Below, piece by piece: positions 8,932 to 17,657 of a stretch of 64,000 bases of DNA. A program made the translations under genes and the position numbers. How positions within the stretch are numbered: position 1 is the first letter of the stretch; the number at the start of each line of letters is the position of its first letter. The stretch is from Sphingomonas sp. PP-CE-1G-424. GTDB taxonomy: Bacteria; Pseudomonadota; Alphaproteobacteria; Sphingomonadales; Sphingomonadaceae. The DNA lies in the NCBI RefSeq assembly GCF_004341085.1, contig NZ_SLXW01000002.1, forward strand, positions 62,001 through 126,000. The letters run 5' to 3'. A model generated the notes under the pieces. It was not told the DNA's origin and ran no database searches. It was given only the letters and a program-made list of their open reading frames with translations.

Positions 8932-9506
8932 CCGCGCTCGAGATCGTTGCGGTCGTCGTCAGCTTTGCGGGCATCTGGCTGACCGCGACGCGCCGGATGC
9001 TGTGCTGGCCGGTCAGCCTGGTCGCCTGCGCGTTGTATTTCAAACTGTTCCTCGACGTCCGGCTGTATGCCGACATGGTGCTCCAGGCGCTGTTCGGCCT
9101 GGCCATCATCTATGGCTGGATCGCCTGGACGAAGGGTCAGGACGATGCGGGCGAAGTCGTCGTCGCGCCGCTACGTCCAGGCCGATTGGCCGCGGGGCTG
9201 GCGGCCGGCGCGGTCGGCGCGGTCGCAATCGGGTGGTTCACCAGCCGCTACACCGATGCGGCGCTGCCGTGGATGGATTCGGGTCTGACCAGCTTCAGTC
9301 TGGTCGCGCAATATTGGACCGCGCGCCGCCACGCCGCCAGCTGGCTGCTGTGGATCGCGGTCGACAGCCTCTATGTCGGGATGTTCGTGTTCAAGGGATT
9401 GCTGCCGACCGCGGGACTGTACGCGGCGATGATCGTGCTGGCGGTGGTCGGCTATCGGCGTTGGCGCGCGGCGGGCCGTAAGGACGCCTCAATAGCCATA
9501 GCCTAA
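8928..9506 (+). CDS. pnuT: PnuC-family transporter, PnuT (thiamin) type
   Basis: A 192-residue inner-membrane protein of the PnuC vitamin transporter family, with about seven hydrophobic segments. Typical pattern elements include the tryptophan-rich first helices and LYADMVLQALFG followed by YGWIAW. The start overlaps the kinase stop (ATGA), and the THI box upstream makes thiamin the likely substrate rather than nicotinamide riboside. Facilitated diffusion with kinase trapping is the known mode of this family. Its 3' end overlaps the convergent DUF4139 gene by 18 bp. Confidence 0.9.
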   Translation: MTALEIVAVVVSFAGIWLTATRRMLCWPVSLVACALYFKLFLDVRLYADMVLQALFGLAIIYGWIAWTKGQDDAGEVVVAPLRPGRLAAGLAAGAVGAVAIGWFTSRYTDAALPWMDSGLTSFSLVAQYWTARRHAASWLLWIAVDSLYVGMFVFKGLLPTAGLYAAMIVLAVVGYRRWRAAGRKDASIAIA

Positions 9507-11027
9507 GGTCACGGTTCCGTTCGCCGGCACAGTCGCTGTCCAGGTCTGGACGCCGTCGACGCGAGGGAGCGCGGCGGTTGGCGCTTCGAACGCCTTCTGC
9601 CCGGCGCCGCCGATCCCGATCTCCACCGCGACGGGAAACGGGTTGGCGTTGCTCAGCGTGACGACGGCGTGGCCCGTGCGGTCACCGACCTGGCGCACGA
9701 GAACCCCCGGGCTTGTGCCTGCCGCTAGCGTGAAGTGCTGGCCGGTGGGGGTATCGGCAGCGCGACCGAGGCCGATCAGTCCGCGCGCGCCGTCACGCTC
9801 GACGTATAACGCGGTCGAGCCGGCGGGGAGGGGCAGGCCAAGCCCGGCGCGCGTTTCGTTTTGCATGCGCAGTTCGATCCGGACCGGCGTCTCCGCGATC
9901 GTCTGGCCGGGAAATACCTGGCCGCGATAGCGCCGCTCGAACGGGACGTGGGTCCTGCTGAGCAAGGCGACCTGTTTCATCTGGTTCGCGGCGACCGTGA
10001 CGGGCTCGGGTACGCGGTAAAGTTTCAGGTCGCCAAGGTCCTCCGGCGGGGGTGGCGGCGGCGGCGGAGGTGCTACCGGAGCTGGTGCGGCTCTCATCAT
10101 CACCGGCGCTCCTATCAGCGACCCGGTCACGACGATGTCGTCGCGCTCGGGCGCATCTACGGTCTGGAGATCCGACGTCGTGGTTCCGAGCGGATAGCAG
10201 TCGAGGCGGAGACGCGCGACGGCGGCGCGGTAGGCGCGGATCTCGCGGCGTTCGAGGCGACCCGCGACGACCTGGACATCGGCGTTCGCGAAGCTCTCCG
10301 CATTGCCGTTGGCGAGCGTCATCCACGCGAACAGATCGAGCGTGCGGCCATCGGCGGCGATCGTCGCGACATAGCTCGCCGCCCAGTCGAACTCGGACGC
10401 GAGATACGAGATGGTGACCGTCGCAGTCGTCGCGCGCGGACTGCGGGTCGTCACGCTGAGTACCGGCTGCGCCGACAGGCCGGCTGGAATCTTCGCGTAC
10501 ACCGGTCTTTCGGGAAGACCCGAACAGCCGAGTGCCTCGACGCCCTGCGCGGTCCGCACGACGACGCCGCCCGCCGGCCCGGCGACGATCACGGCATCCT
10601 CGCTACGCACCGCGCCGGTCGCGCGCGACGTGCGGGTCAGCGTGACGTGGCGGCCGAGCGAACCGTCGATCAGCGCGGCCGGCGACAACAGCCGCGCATC
10701 GCGGTTCTTCTCGACCGTGCCGCCGGGCAGCCCGGTTATGATCGCACTGGCGGGTATGATTCCGCCCGCGACCCCTGCGAACGTCACGACCGCTTCGCCT
10801 GCCGGCAGTCGTATCGTCCGGGTCTCGGTCACCACCGCGAAACCGCCGAGATACCGCAGATTTGGTGCCTGACCGCGTTCGCGATGCGGGTTGCGATAGA
10901 CCGTGACGGAGACGTGCCGCGGGGGCGACGCGGCGACGGTCTTTGAGGTCGGCATATCCGCTTGCGCCGTGACGGGCATGACCGGAACGCCGACCAGCAT
11001 CGCCAGCAGGGCGACGACACCGCGCAT
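9489..11027 (-). CDS. DUF4139 exported protein (distal of a tandem pair)
   Basis: A 512-residue protein with an N-terminal signal sequence (cleavage near PVTAQA) and a DUF4139 C-terminal half of beta-rich repeats. A proline run (PPPPPPPPP) lies about two thirds along, next to the MRAAPAP segment, and probably marks a linker. It starts one base inside the stop of the upstream gene (TGATG), so the pair is co-translated. DUF4139 is shared with MuiA-like proteins, but no biochemical role is established. The two copies are clearly related in order (LRYL/aromatic start, GxVV patch, W-rich strand, SDLYRV-like segment) but divergent, which suggests an old duplication. Confidence 0.82.
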   Translation of the reverse strand: MRGVVALLAMLVGVPVMPVTAQADMPTSKTVAASPPRHVSVTVYRNPHRERGQAPNLRYLGGFAVVTETRTIRLPAGEAVVTFAGVAGGIIPASAIITGLPGGTVEKNRDARLLSPAALIDGSLGRHVTLTRTSRATGAVRSEDAVIVAGPAGGVVVRTAQGVEALGCSGLPERPVYAKIPAGLSAQPVLSVTTRSPRATTATVTISYLASEFDWAASYVATIAADGRTLDLFAWMTLANGNAESFANADVQVVAGRLERREIRAYRAAVARLRLDCYPLGTTTSDLQTVDAPERDDIVVTGSLIGAPVMMRAAPAPVAPPPPPPPPPEDLGDLKLYRVPEPVTVAANQMKQVALLSRTHVPFERRYRGQVFPGQTIAETPVRIELRMQNETRAGLGLPLPAGSTALYVERDGARGLIGLGRAADTPTGQHFTLAAGTSPGVLVRQVGDRTGHAVVTLSNANPFPVAVEIGIGGAGQKAFEAPTAALPRVDGVQTWTATVPANGTVTLGYGY

Positions 11028-12445
11028 CAGTTGCGGGTGTCGAAGCTGGCCGTGACGACCGACGTTCCGTTAGCGGGCACCGTTACATGCCAAAGAGCGC
11101 TGTCCGCATTCTGGCGCTCGCTCTTCTGGCTCTCGGCCTGAACGCGCGTATCGGTCCACGACCAGTCGAGCCCCGCCTGGATCAGGTCGACCACGACCGG
11201 CTTCGCGCGCGCGTTGCTGAGCGTGTAGCGCATCGTCGTGCGCCAGTGGTCTTCGGACAACCTGGTATGGGCTTCCACGACCGGCAGCACCTTCACGTCG
11301 AACGCGTCGCCGGTACGCAGGCTGATATCCGAGCCTTGCGGGGTATGCTCGATGCGGTTCTCGCCGGTGAATTGCGGCTGGCCGCGCTGATCGCGGACAT
11401 AGACGCGGACCGTCCCGGCGGGCAGCGCATCGCCGAGGCCGCCGGCGGCCGAATTGGCGAACCGCAGCATGCTGCCCGCGCTTTGCGGTTCGGTCTGCGT
11501 GCCGAGCCAGGCGTTGCGATATTCGTAGCCCGCGCTGGCCTTCGCGCCCTTGACGTCGAGAAAGCCGACCTGCTTGGTCTGCTTGTCCGCGATCGTGGTG
11601 CGCTCCTTGAGCGGATAGAGGTAGAAATCGCCGAGCTGTTCGCGGTTCGCGCTTTCGGTGCCGGCGCGCCGCATCGGCGCAGGGCGGCGGTTGGGGCGGA
11701 AGGTCTGGTTGTCGTCGTCGGAGGCGACCTCGCCCGCGACGAGCAGTGTCTTCGCGCTGTCGAAGCTGGTGCCGGTCGCGTTGCGCAGCGTGATCCATCC
11801 CTGCACGTCGATCGTGCCGGTCTTGTCGTCGAACAGCGTGACATAGTCCGCCTGCCAGCCGAGCCCGCGCGTCAGGTACGACAGCGTCGCCAGCCGCGAC
11901 CCGGCGCGCGTGCTCGCCAGCGTCACCGACAATGTCGGCCGCGCGCGCAGAGTCGTCGGGATCTTGTCGAAGATCGCGCGCACCGGCAGGCCGTCGTCGC
12001 GCAGCACTTCGATATGGTCGGCGATCTGCAGCACCACGCCGCCGTTGACCGCGAGCACCTTCGCCCGCTCGCGCGTTTCGGCTCCGGTCGCGGGATTGGT
12101 CCGGACGAGCGTGATCGTCTCGCCGACCGCCTTTTCCATCAGGCTCGACGGGGTCAGCAGGTCGTAATCGAAATTCTGTTCGACGACGGTCGTGTCGGGC
12201 GCGCTCAGCGATACCGTTTCGGGGCGGATCGTCGCGCTGACGTCGGGGAAGGACTGGCGCGTGCGACCGGCGGGGAGATCGAGGCGGCGGATATCCTGGA
12301 TGAGTGCGATATCGTTCGTGTAGATCGTCGCGGAAACATCCCCCTGCGCCGACCCGCTGGCTGGCACCGGGGGATCGGATTGCGCGATCGCGGACGTCGA
12401 CGTCGAAACAGCCAGCAACAAGACTGCGATGCGTACCGTGACCAT
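11027..12445 (-). CDS. DUF4139 exported protein (proximal of a tandem pair)
   Basis: A 472-residue protein with a signal sequence (MVTVRIAVLLLAVSTSTSAIA) followed by a DUF4139-type sequence. ATG 12445 is chosen because the hydrophobic leader begins there and AAGGGGA lies just upstream; the open frame continues further 5' without an export signal. Landmarks are the SLSAPDTTVVEQNFDYDLL segment near the N-terminus and ANGTSVVTASFDTRN at the C-terminus. It is divergent from the TonB receptor at 12672 across a 226-bp gap, so the pair may be coregulated with the inositol-phosphate operon; that link is only positional. Confidence 0.82.
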   Translation of the reverse strand: MVTVRIAVLLLAVSTSTSAIAQSDPPVPASGSAQGDVSATIYTNDIALIQDIRRLDLPAGRTRQSFPDVSATIRPETVSLSAPDTTVVEQNFDYDLLTPSSLMEKAVGETITLVRTNPATGAETRERAKVLAVNGGVVLQIADHIEVLRDDGLPVRAIFDKIPTTLRARPTLSVTLASTRAGSRLATLSYLTRGLGWQADYVTLFDDKTGTIDVQGWITLRNATGTSFDSAKTLLVAGEVASDDDNQTFRPNRRPAPMRRAGTESANREQLGDFYLYPLKERTTIADKQTKQVGFLDVKGAKASAGYEYRNAWLGTQTEPQSAGSMLRFANSAAGGLGDALPAGTVRVYVRDQRGQPQFTGENRIEHTPQGSDISLRTGDAFDVKVLPVVEAHTRLSEDHWRTTMRYTLSNARAKPVVVDLIQAGLDWSWTDTRVQAESQKSERQNADSALWHVTVPANGTSVVTASFDTRN

Positions 12446-12671
12446 GTGATCGTCCCCTTTGGCGGCAGCATGACGGAGCGGCGGGACGACGACAATGCAT
12501 AGCTTCGCCCAACGTCGCGAAACCGGCGCCGCGGTTCGACCGGATAAAATGTACGATCGGGCGAAACATTGCCGTTCGTAACGAGACTGTAGCAAAGCCT
12601 TCGCGAAACTGACCCGGAACGGACCTAGTGGCGCCGGTGGTGGCACAATGGCCGCAAGGGACGTCATTTCA

Positions 12672-15356
12672 ATGCGTAGTTTCAAAGGCCTGCTTCGGGC
12701 ATCGGTTTCGCTCATCCTGGTCGCGGGTGCCGCTACGGCACAGGCGCAGACAGTACCAGCAACGGCGCACGACCAAGCAGCGGTCGATCCGCAGACGGGC
12801 ACGACCGCGGGCAGCGACGACACCGGCGAGATCGTCGTCACCGGCACCTACGCGCGCAGCCTGAAGGCGGCGACCGAGACCAAGCGCCGCGCCGATTACG
12901 GCGTCGACTCGATCAGCTCGACCGACATCGGCAAGTTCCCGACGCAGAACGTTGCCGAGGCGCTGCAGCTGGTGCCGGGCGTGACGATCACGCGGCCGCG
13001 CGGCGAGGGGCTGTATGTCAGTGTCCGTGGCCTGGGGCCTCAGTTCCAGAGCACGTTGCTCAACGGCAGCACGGTCGCGCTGAACGACCTGATCGAGAAT
13101 GGCGGCGCCAATGGCCGCCAGTTCCGCTTCGAGATGCTGCCCGCCGAATTCACGTCGAGCATCGATGTCGTCAAGACGCCGACCGCGAACATGACCGAGG
13201 GCGCGCTGGGCGGCAATATCGACGTGAAGACGTTCCACCCGCTCGATGTCGGCACCAAGACGACGGTCAATCTGCGCGGCACCTATACGAGCCAGACCGA
13301 CAAGGTGAAGCCGAACGCGACGCTGATCACCAGCTTCGCGAATTCGGCGGGCACGTTCGGTATCCTCGCGGGCGCGCAATATTGGGCGAAGTCGGTCCGC
13401 AACGATCGCTTCATCAACTTCGGCTGGAACCTGGACAAGTTCACGTCGGCCGCCTCGGGCGGGCTGCCCGCCGGGCTGTACACGCCGACGCGGACCCGGC
13501 CGACGATCGAGACCGAGGATCGCAAGCGGATCTCGGGCATGCTGTCCGCGCAATGGAAGCCGAATGCGGAGTTCGAGACCACGTTCGACGTCCTCGCGAC
13601 CCGGCTCGACGTCGCCTATGACGAGTTCGGTCTCGACGTGTATCCCGACGATTCCAGCGTGTCGGGGCACCGGCCGGTGATCGTTCCCTCCAGCGTGAAG
13701 CTCGACGGCGACACGGTGATCGCCGCGACGATCAACGACGTGCGGTTCATGGCGTCGCGCGAATACAGCCTCAACCGGCACGACCTGCTCAACATCGGTC
13801 TGCGCCAGACCTGGGACTCCGATGCCTGGCATGCATCGGGCGCGGTCAACTGGTCGAGCGCGCACAGCTATCACCCGAACTACGACGAGGGCACGGTGCG
13901 CAGCCGGGCGATGTTCTTCGCTCCGCTGACCTATGATGCGTCGGCCGGCTACAAGGCAATCCCGACCTTCACCACGCCGGTCGATCCGACCAACCCGGCG
14001 AACTACCAGCTGTACCAGTTCAACATCGCGCCGAAGAACAGCAAGGACTGGGATTTCTTCACGCGCGCCGATCTCGCGCATGATTTCGACGGCTTCATCA
14101 CCAAGCTGGCGGCGGGCGGCGAGTATCACTGGCGCAAGCGCGACTATGCGCGCCGCGACTTCATCGTCAATCCGGCGCCCAACACCCCGTTGTCGAGCCT
14201 GGGGACGGGCGCGTACGAGCAATTGCCGTACGACGATTTCCTGAAGGGTGTTCCCGGCAACACGCTGCGCAACTTCCTGGTGCCGGTGACGCAGGCCTAT
14301 CTCGACAAATTCTTTACCCCCGCGGTGCAGGCGTCGGCGTTGACCCCCGCGGATCTGCGCTCGTCGTTCGTCGTTACCGAGAAGGTGCTGGGCGCCTATG
14401 CGCGCGCCGATTACGGCTTCGATGCCGGAAGCGTGCCGGTCACCGGCAATATCGGCATCCGCTATGTCCATACCGACCAGGTCGCGAGCGGCACGTTGAC
14501 GACGGGCAACGTCGCGACGCCGGCGAGCTTCCCCAAGACGTTCAACAACTGGCTGCCGAGCTTCAACCTGCGCGCCGAACTGACGCACGACCTGGTCGGC
14601 CGTCTCGCCGCCAGCCGCGTGCTGACGCGGCCCAACGTCACCGACAGCGCGCCGCGGATCACCGTCTCGACCGACGCGCCGACCGCGAGCGGCGGCAATC
14701 CGCAGCTGGTGCCGTTCCTCGCGACGCAGTTCGACGGCTCGCTCGAATGGTATTTCAACCGTGCGGGGTCGCTGACCGGCGCGGTGTTCTACAAGGCAAT
14801 GGACGACTACATCACGCAGCAGAACGTCAACATCGACATCCCCGGTCGCGGCTCGGTGCTGCTGTCGACGCAGGTCAATGGCGGCGATGCCAAGGTGTAC
14901 GGCGTCGAGGCGGCGTACAACCAGGTTTTCACGTTCCTGCCCGCGCCGTTCGACGGGTTCGGCGTGCAGACCTCGTATACGCACACCTCGGTCAAGGCGA
15001 GCTACACCGCGGGCGCGCGCCCGATCCGCGACGAACTGATCGGACTGTCGAAGAACAGCTTCAACATCGTCGGGTTCTACGACAAGGGGCCGCTGTCGAC
15101 GCGGCTGTCCTATGTCTGGCGCGACCGCTATCTGTCGGGCACCGGCAGCACGACGCAGGCGCCGGTCTACACCGCACCGTTCGGGTCGCTCGACGGCAAC
15201 ATCTCGGTCAAGGCGAGCGACTCGGTGACCTTCAGCCTGGAGGGGATCAACCTGTCGGGCGCGCATCTCTACACGTATAACGACGACGAGAACCGCTTCG
15301 GCGAGATCAACTATTGGGGCCGGACGATCCTGTTCGGCGTGCGGGCGCAGTTCTGA
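12672..15356 (+). CDS. TonB-dependent receptor, first gene of PLC/phytase operon
   Basis: An 894-residue outer-membrane receptor: signal peptide to about residue 26 (TAQAQ), a TonB-box-like EIVVTGTY near residue 55, plug domain with DIGKFPTQNVAEALQLVPGV, then a barrel ending in GVRAQF. It belongs to the large receptor type common in sphingomonads, Caulobacter and xanthomonads, which mostly take up organic substrates rather than iron. ATG 12672 fits the signal peptide and an AAGGGA site; ATG 12648 would add eight residues. The stop overlaps the next gene (TGATG). With a PLC-like hydrolase and acid phosphatase following, inositol phosphates, phosphoinositides or related phospho-organics are the likely ligands. 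Confidence 0.87.
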   Translation: MRSFKGLLRASVSLILVAGAATAQAQTVPATAHDQAAVDPQTGTTAGSDDTGEIVVTGTYARSLKAATETKRRADYGVDSISSTDIGKFPTQNVAEALQLVPGVTITRPRGEGLYVSVRGLGPQFQSTLLNGSTVALNDLIENGGANGRQFRFEMLPAEFTSSIDVVKTPTANMTEGALGGNIDVKTFHPLDVGTKTTVNLRGTYTSQTDKVKPNATLITSFANSAGTFGILAGAQYWAKSVRNDRFINFGWNLDKFTSAASGGLPAGLYTPTRTRPTIETEDRKRISGMLSAQWKPNAEFETTFDVLATRLDVAYDEFGLDVYPDDSSVSGHRPVIVPSSVKLDGDTVIAATINDVRFMASREYSLNRHDLLNIGLRQTWDSDAWHASGAVNWSSAHSYHPNYDEGTVRSRAMFFAPLTYDASAGYKAIPTFTTPVDPTNPANYQLYQFNIAPKNSKDWDFFTRADLAHDFDGFITKLAAGGEYHWRKRDYARRDFIVNPAPNTPLSSLGTGAYEQLPYDDFLKGVPGNTLRNFLVPVTQAYLDKFFTPAVQASALTPADLRSSFVVTEKVLGAYARADYGFDAGSVPVTGNIGIRYVHTDQVASGTLTTGNVATPASFPKTFNNWLPSFNLRAELTHDLVGRLAASRVLTRPNVTDSAPRITVSTDAPTASGGNPQLVPFLATQFDGSLEWYFNRAGSLTGAVFYKAMDDYITQQNVNIDIPGRGSVLLSTQVNGGDAKVYGVEAAYNQVFTFLPAPFDGFGVQTSYTHTSVKASYTAGARPIRDELIGLSKNSFNIVGFYDKGPLSTRLSYVWRDRYLSGTGSTTQAPVYTAPFGSLDGNISVKASDSVTFSLEGINLSGAHLYTYNDDENRFGEINYWGRTILFGVRAQF

Positions 15357-16456
15357 TGCGCGCCCGTCATGCCATGCTCGCCGCGCTCGTCCTCGCCAGC
15401 GGCGTCGGTGCGCAGACCGCTAAACCGCTGCGGATGAACGACATCCAGGTCGTCGGGTCGCACAACAGCTTCAAGGCGCAGATCCCGGCGGCGGTGATGG
15501 CCGCGCTGCGCCAGCGCGATCCGAAGACCGCCGCCGCGCTCGATTATTATCATCTGCCGCTGTCCGCGCAGCTCGACCAAGGCTTGCGGCAGATCGAGAT
15601 CGACATCTTCGCCGATCCCCAGGGCGGCCGGTATGCCAACCCCAAGGGCGAGCAGATCGCCAAAGCGGCCGGCGAGAAGACCGCGTTCGACCGCGCGGCG
15701 ATGCTGCGGCCGGGCTACAAGTCGTTTCACGTTCCCGACATCGACTATATCTCGACCTGCGTGACGTTGCAGCGCTGCCTCGGGGAGGTGACCGCGTGGT
15801 CGCGCGCGCATCCGCGGCACCTGCCGATCATGATCACGATCAACGCCGCCGATACGCCGCAGTCGCCGTTGGTGGCGGCGCCATTGCCGCTCGACGACGC
15901 GACGCTGCTCGACTCACTCGATCGCGAAATCCGCCAGGCGATACCGGGACGACGGCTGATCGTGCCCGATGAGGTTCGGGGCGACGCGGCGACGCTGGCA
16001 GGCGCGGTGCACGACAAGGGCTGGCCAACGCTGGAGGCCGCGCGAGGACGGATCTACATCCTGTTCGACGTGCGGCCTGCGGTGTCGAATGCGTACCGGG
16101 TGGGCCATCCTTCGCTGCGCGGACGGGCGATGTTCGGCTGGTATCCCGACGGCGAGCCCGAGAGCGCGATCCAGATCGTCCAGGATCCGCTGGTCGATGG
16201 CACGCGGATCCGCGATCTCGTCAAGGCGGGCGTTATCGTGCGGACGCGGACCGACGCGAACACCGTCGAGGCGCGGGCGCACGACCTGACCAAGGCAAAG
16301 GCGGCGGCGGACAGCGGCGCGCAGGCGGTCAGCACCGATTATTATCCGGGCGCGCCCGATCCGGCGGGGCTGAAGTTCGCGGTGACGTTGCCCGGCGGCG
16401 CGATGGCGCGGTGCAATCCGGTGCTGGTCACGACGCCTTGCAAGGTTGCGCCCTGA
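15356..16456 (+). CDS. Ca2+-dependent PI-PLC-C1-like hydrolase, exported
   Basis: A 366-residue protein with a short export leader (MLAALVLASGVGAQ) and a phosphatidylinositol-specific phospholipase C-like TIM barrel. GSHNSFK holds the putative first catalytic His (His36), and IEIDIF carries the acidic pair expected to bind metal. The C-terminal VSTDYYPG matches the end of the PLC barrel. It is translationally coupled to the receptor upstream and lies one base before the acid-phosphatase gene. Proposed role: cleavage of a glycerophosphoinositol-type or other phosphodiester substrate in the periplasm or outside the cell. Substrate specificity cannot be read from sequence. Confidence 0.8.
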   Translation: MRARHAMLAALVLASGVGAQTAKPLRMNDIQVVGSHNSFKAQIPAAVMAALRQRDPKTAAALDYYHLPLSAQLDQGLRQIEIDIFADPQGGRYANPKGEQIAKAAGEKTAFDRAAMLRPGYKSFHVPDIDYISTCVTLQRCLGEVTAWSRAHPRHLPIMITINAADTPQSPLVAAPLPLDDATLLDSLDREIRQAIPGRRLIVPDEVRGDAATLAGAVHDKGWPTLEAARGRIYILFDVRPAVSNAYRVGHPSLRGRAMFGWYPDGEPESAIQIVQDPLVDGTRIRDLVKAGVIVRTRTDANTVEARAHDLTKAKAAADSGAQAVSTDYYPGAPDPAGLKFAVTLPGGAMARCNPVLVTTPCKVAP

Positions 16457-16457
16457 C

Positions 16458-17657
16458 ATGAAGCTTTCGGTATTGTTCGCCGTAGTGCTCGGCACCGGCT
16501 TCGCGCTCACGGGCAGCACGGCGCAATCGCCGGCGCGCCCGGCCTTCGTCACCGAACGCGCGGTGCTGGTCATGCGGCACGGCATCCGCGCGCCGCTGTC
16601 GGGTGAAGTGCCGGACGGGACGCGCACCGCGACGCCTTGGCCGAAATGGAGCGTCGCCGAAAGCCGGGTCACCCCGCACGGCGCGCGCGCGCTCGAGATC
16701 GTCGCGGGTGAGGACCGCAAATGGCTCGCTGCGAAGGGCCTGCTCGATCCGCAGGGCTGCCCCGCGGCCGGGGCGGTGCGGATCGCGAGCAACAGTTCGG
16801 AGCGGACGATCGACAGCGGCGAGGATTACGCGCGCGGCTTTGCGCCAAATTGCGCGATCGCGGTCGAGCATCGCCCGGTCGGGACGGTCGATCCGATGTT
16901 CGAGCCTCTGCGCGCGCACGCGACCACGTTCGATGCGAAGGCGGCGATCGCCGATATCGACCGCTCCACCGGTGGCATGACCGCGTTGGTCCAGCGGCAC
17001 GCACGCGAGATCGCCGAGCTCGACCGCGTGCTCGGTTGCGGCAGCGGCTGCGTACCGGGCGGGCCGCCGCGCGTGTCGGCCGAGGACGACGGGCACGGCA
17101 TCGCATTGGAGGGGCCGGTCCGTGGCACGTCCGGCGTCGCGCAGGTCCTGCTGCTGCAATATGTCGAGGGTTTGCCCGCGCGCGATGTCGGCTGGGGGCG
17201 GGTCGATGCCGCCGGGCTGAAGCGACTGGGCGCGCTGCACGCCGCGTTGTTCGCGGTGTTCACGCGGCCGCCGTACATGGCGGCGCATCAGGCGGCGCTG
17301 CTCGGCCGCCGCGTGGTGCAGTCGCTCGAGGCTGGGCCGAAGCTCGACGTGCTGATGGGGCATGACACCAACGTCACCGCGTTGGCGGCGGCGCTCGACG
17401 TCGATCTCGTCACGTCGGGCTATGCGACCAACGACGTGCCGCCAGGTGGTGCGCTGCTGATCGAGCGCGTCCGCGAGACACGGAGCGGGCGGGCGTTCGT
17501 CCGCGTGTCCTATCGCACACAGTCGCCCGAGGCGCTGCGATCGGGCGGCCATGCGATGACCGTAGCGCCGCTTCGGGTCCCCGGATGCGGCGGCGAGCTT
17601 TGCCCGGTCGCCGTGTTCGAACGCGTGTTGTCGGCGCGCCTGGCTGCGGTCCGCTAG
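16458..17657 (+). CDS. Histidine acid phosphatase (phytase / glucose-1-phosphatase type)
   Basis: A 399-residue exported enzyme of histidine phosphatase clan branch 2. The signature RHGIRAP (residues 40-46) carries the phosphorylated His41, and the distal HD pair (302-303, LMGHDTN) supplies the proton donor. A signal sequence occupies about residues 1-22. Cysteines (101, 132, 194, 198 and C-terminal ones) could form disulfides as in AppA/Agp. It starts one base after the PLC stop. In the periplasm it would strip phosphate from phytate, sugar phosphates or the products of the PLC neighbour. The four-base 3' overlap with the convergent MBL gene marks the operon end. Confidence 0.88.
   Translation: MKLSVLFAVVLGTGFALTGSTAQSPARPAFVTERAVLVMRHGIRAPLSGEVPDGTRTATPWPKWSVAESRVTPHGARALEIVAGEDRKWLAAKGLLDPQGCPAAGAVRIASNSSERTIDSGEDYARGFAPNCAIAVEHRPVGTVDPMFEPLRAHATTFDAKAAIADIDRSTGGMTALVQRHAREIAELDRVLGCGSGCVPGGPPRVSAEDDGHGIALEGPVRGTSGVAQVLLLQYVEGLPARDVGWGRVDAAGLKRLGALHAALFAVFTRPPYMAAHQAALLGRRVVQSLEAGPKLDVLMGHDTNVTALAAALDVDLVTSGYATNDVPPGGALLIERVRETRSGRAFVRVSYRTQSPEALRSGGHAMTVAPLRVPGCGGELCPVAVFERVLSARLAAVR

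Noticed and set aside
12446..12671. Possible Pho box before the receptor/PLC/phosphatase operon
   Set aside because: Only one weak CTGT-like half-site (ACTGTAGC) was seen, with no correctly spaced second half. I could not support PhoB control.
12669..15266. Long minus-strand frame opposite the receptor at 12672
   Set aside because: Antisense to a TonB receptor; no start context and no family similarity.
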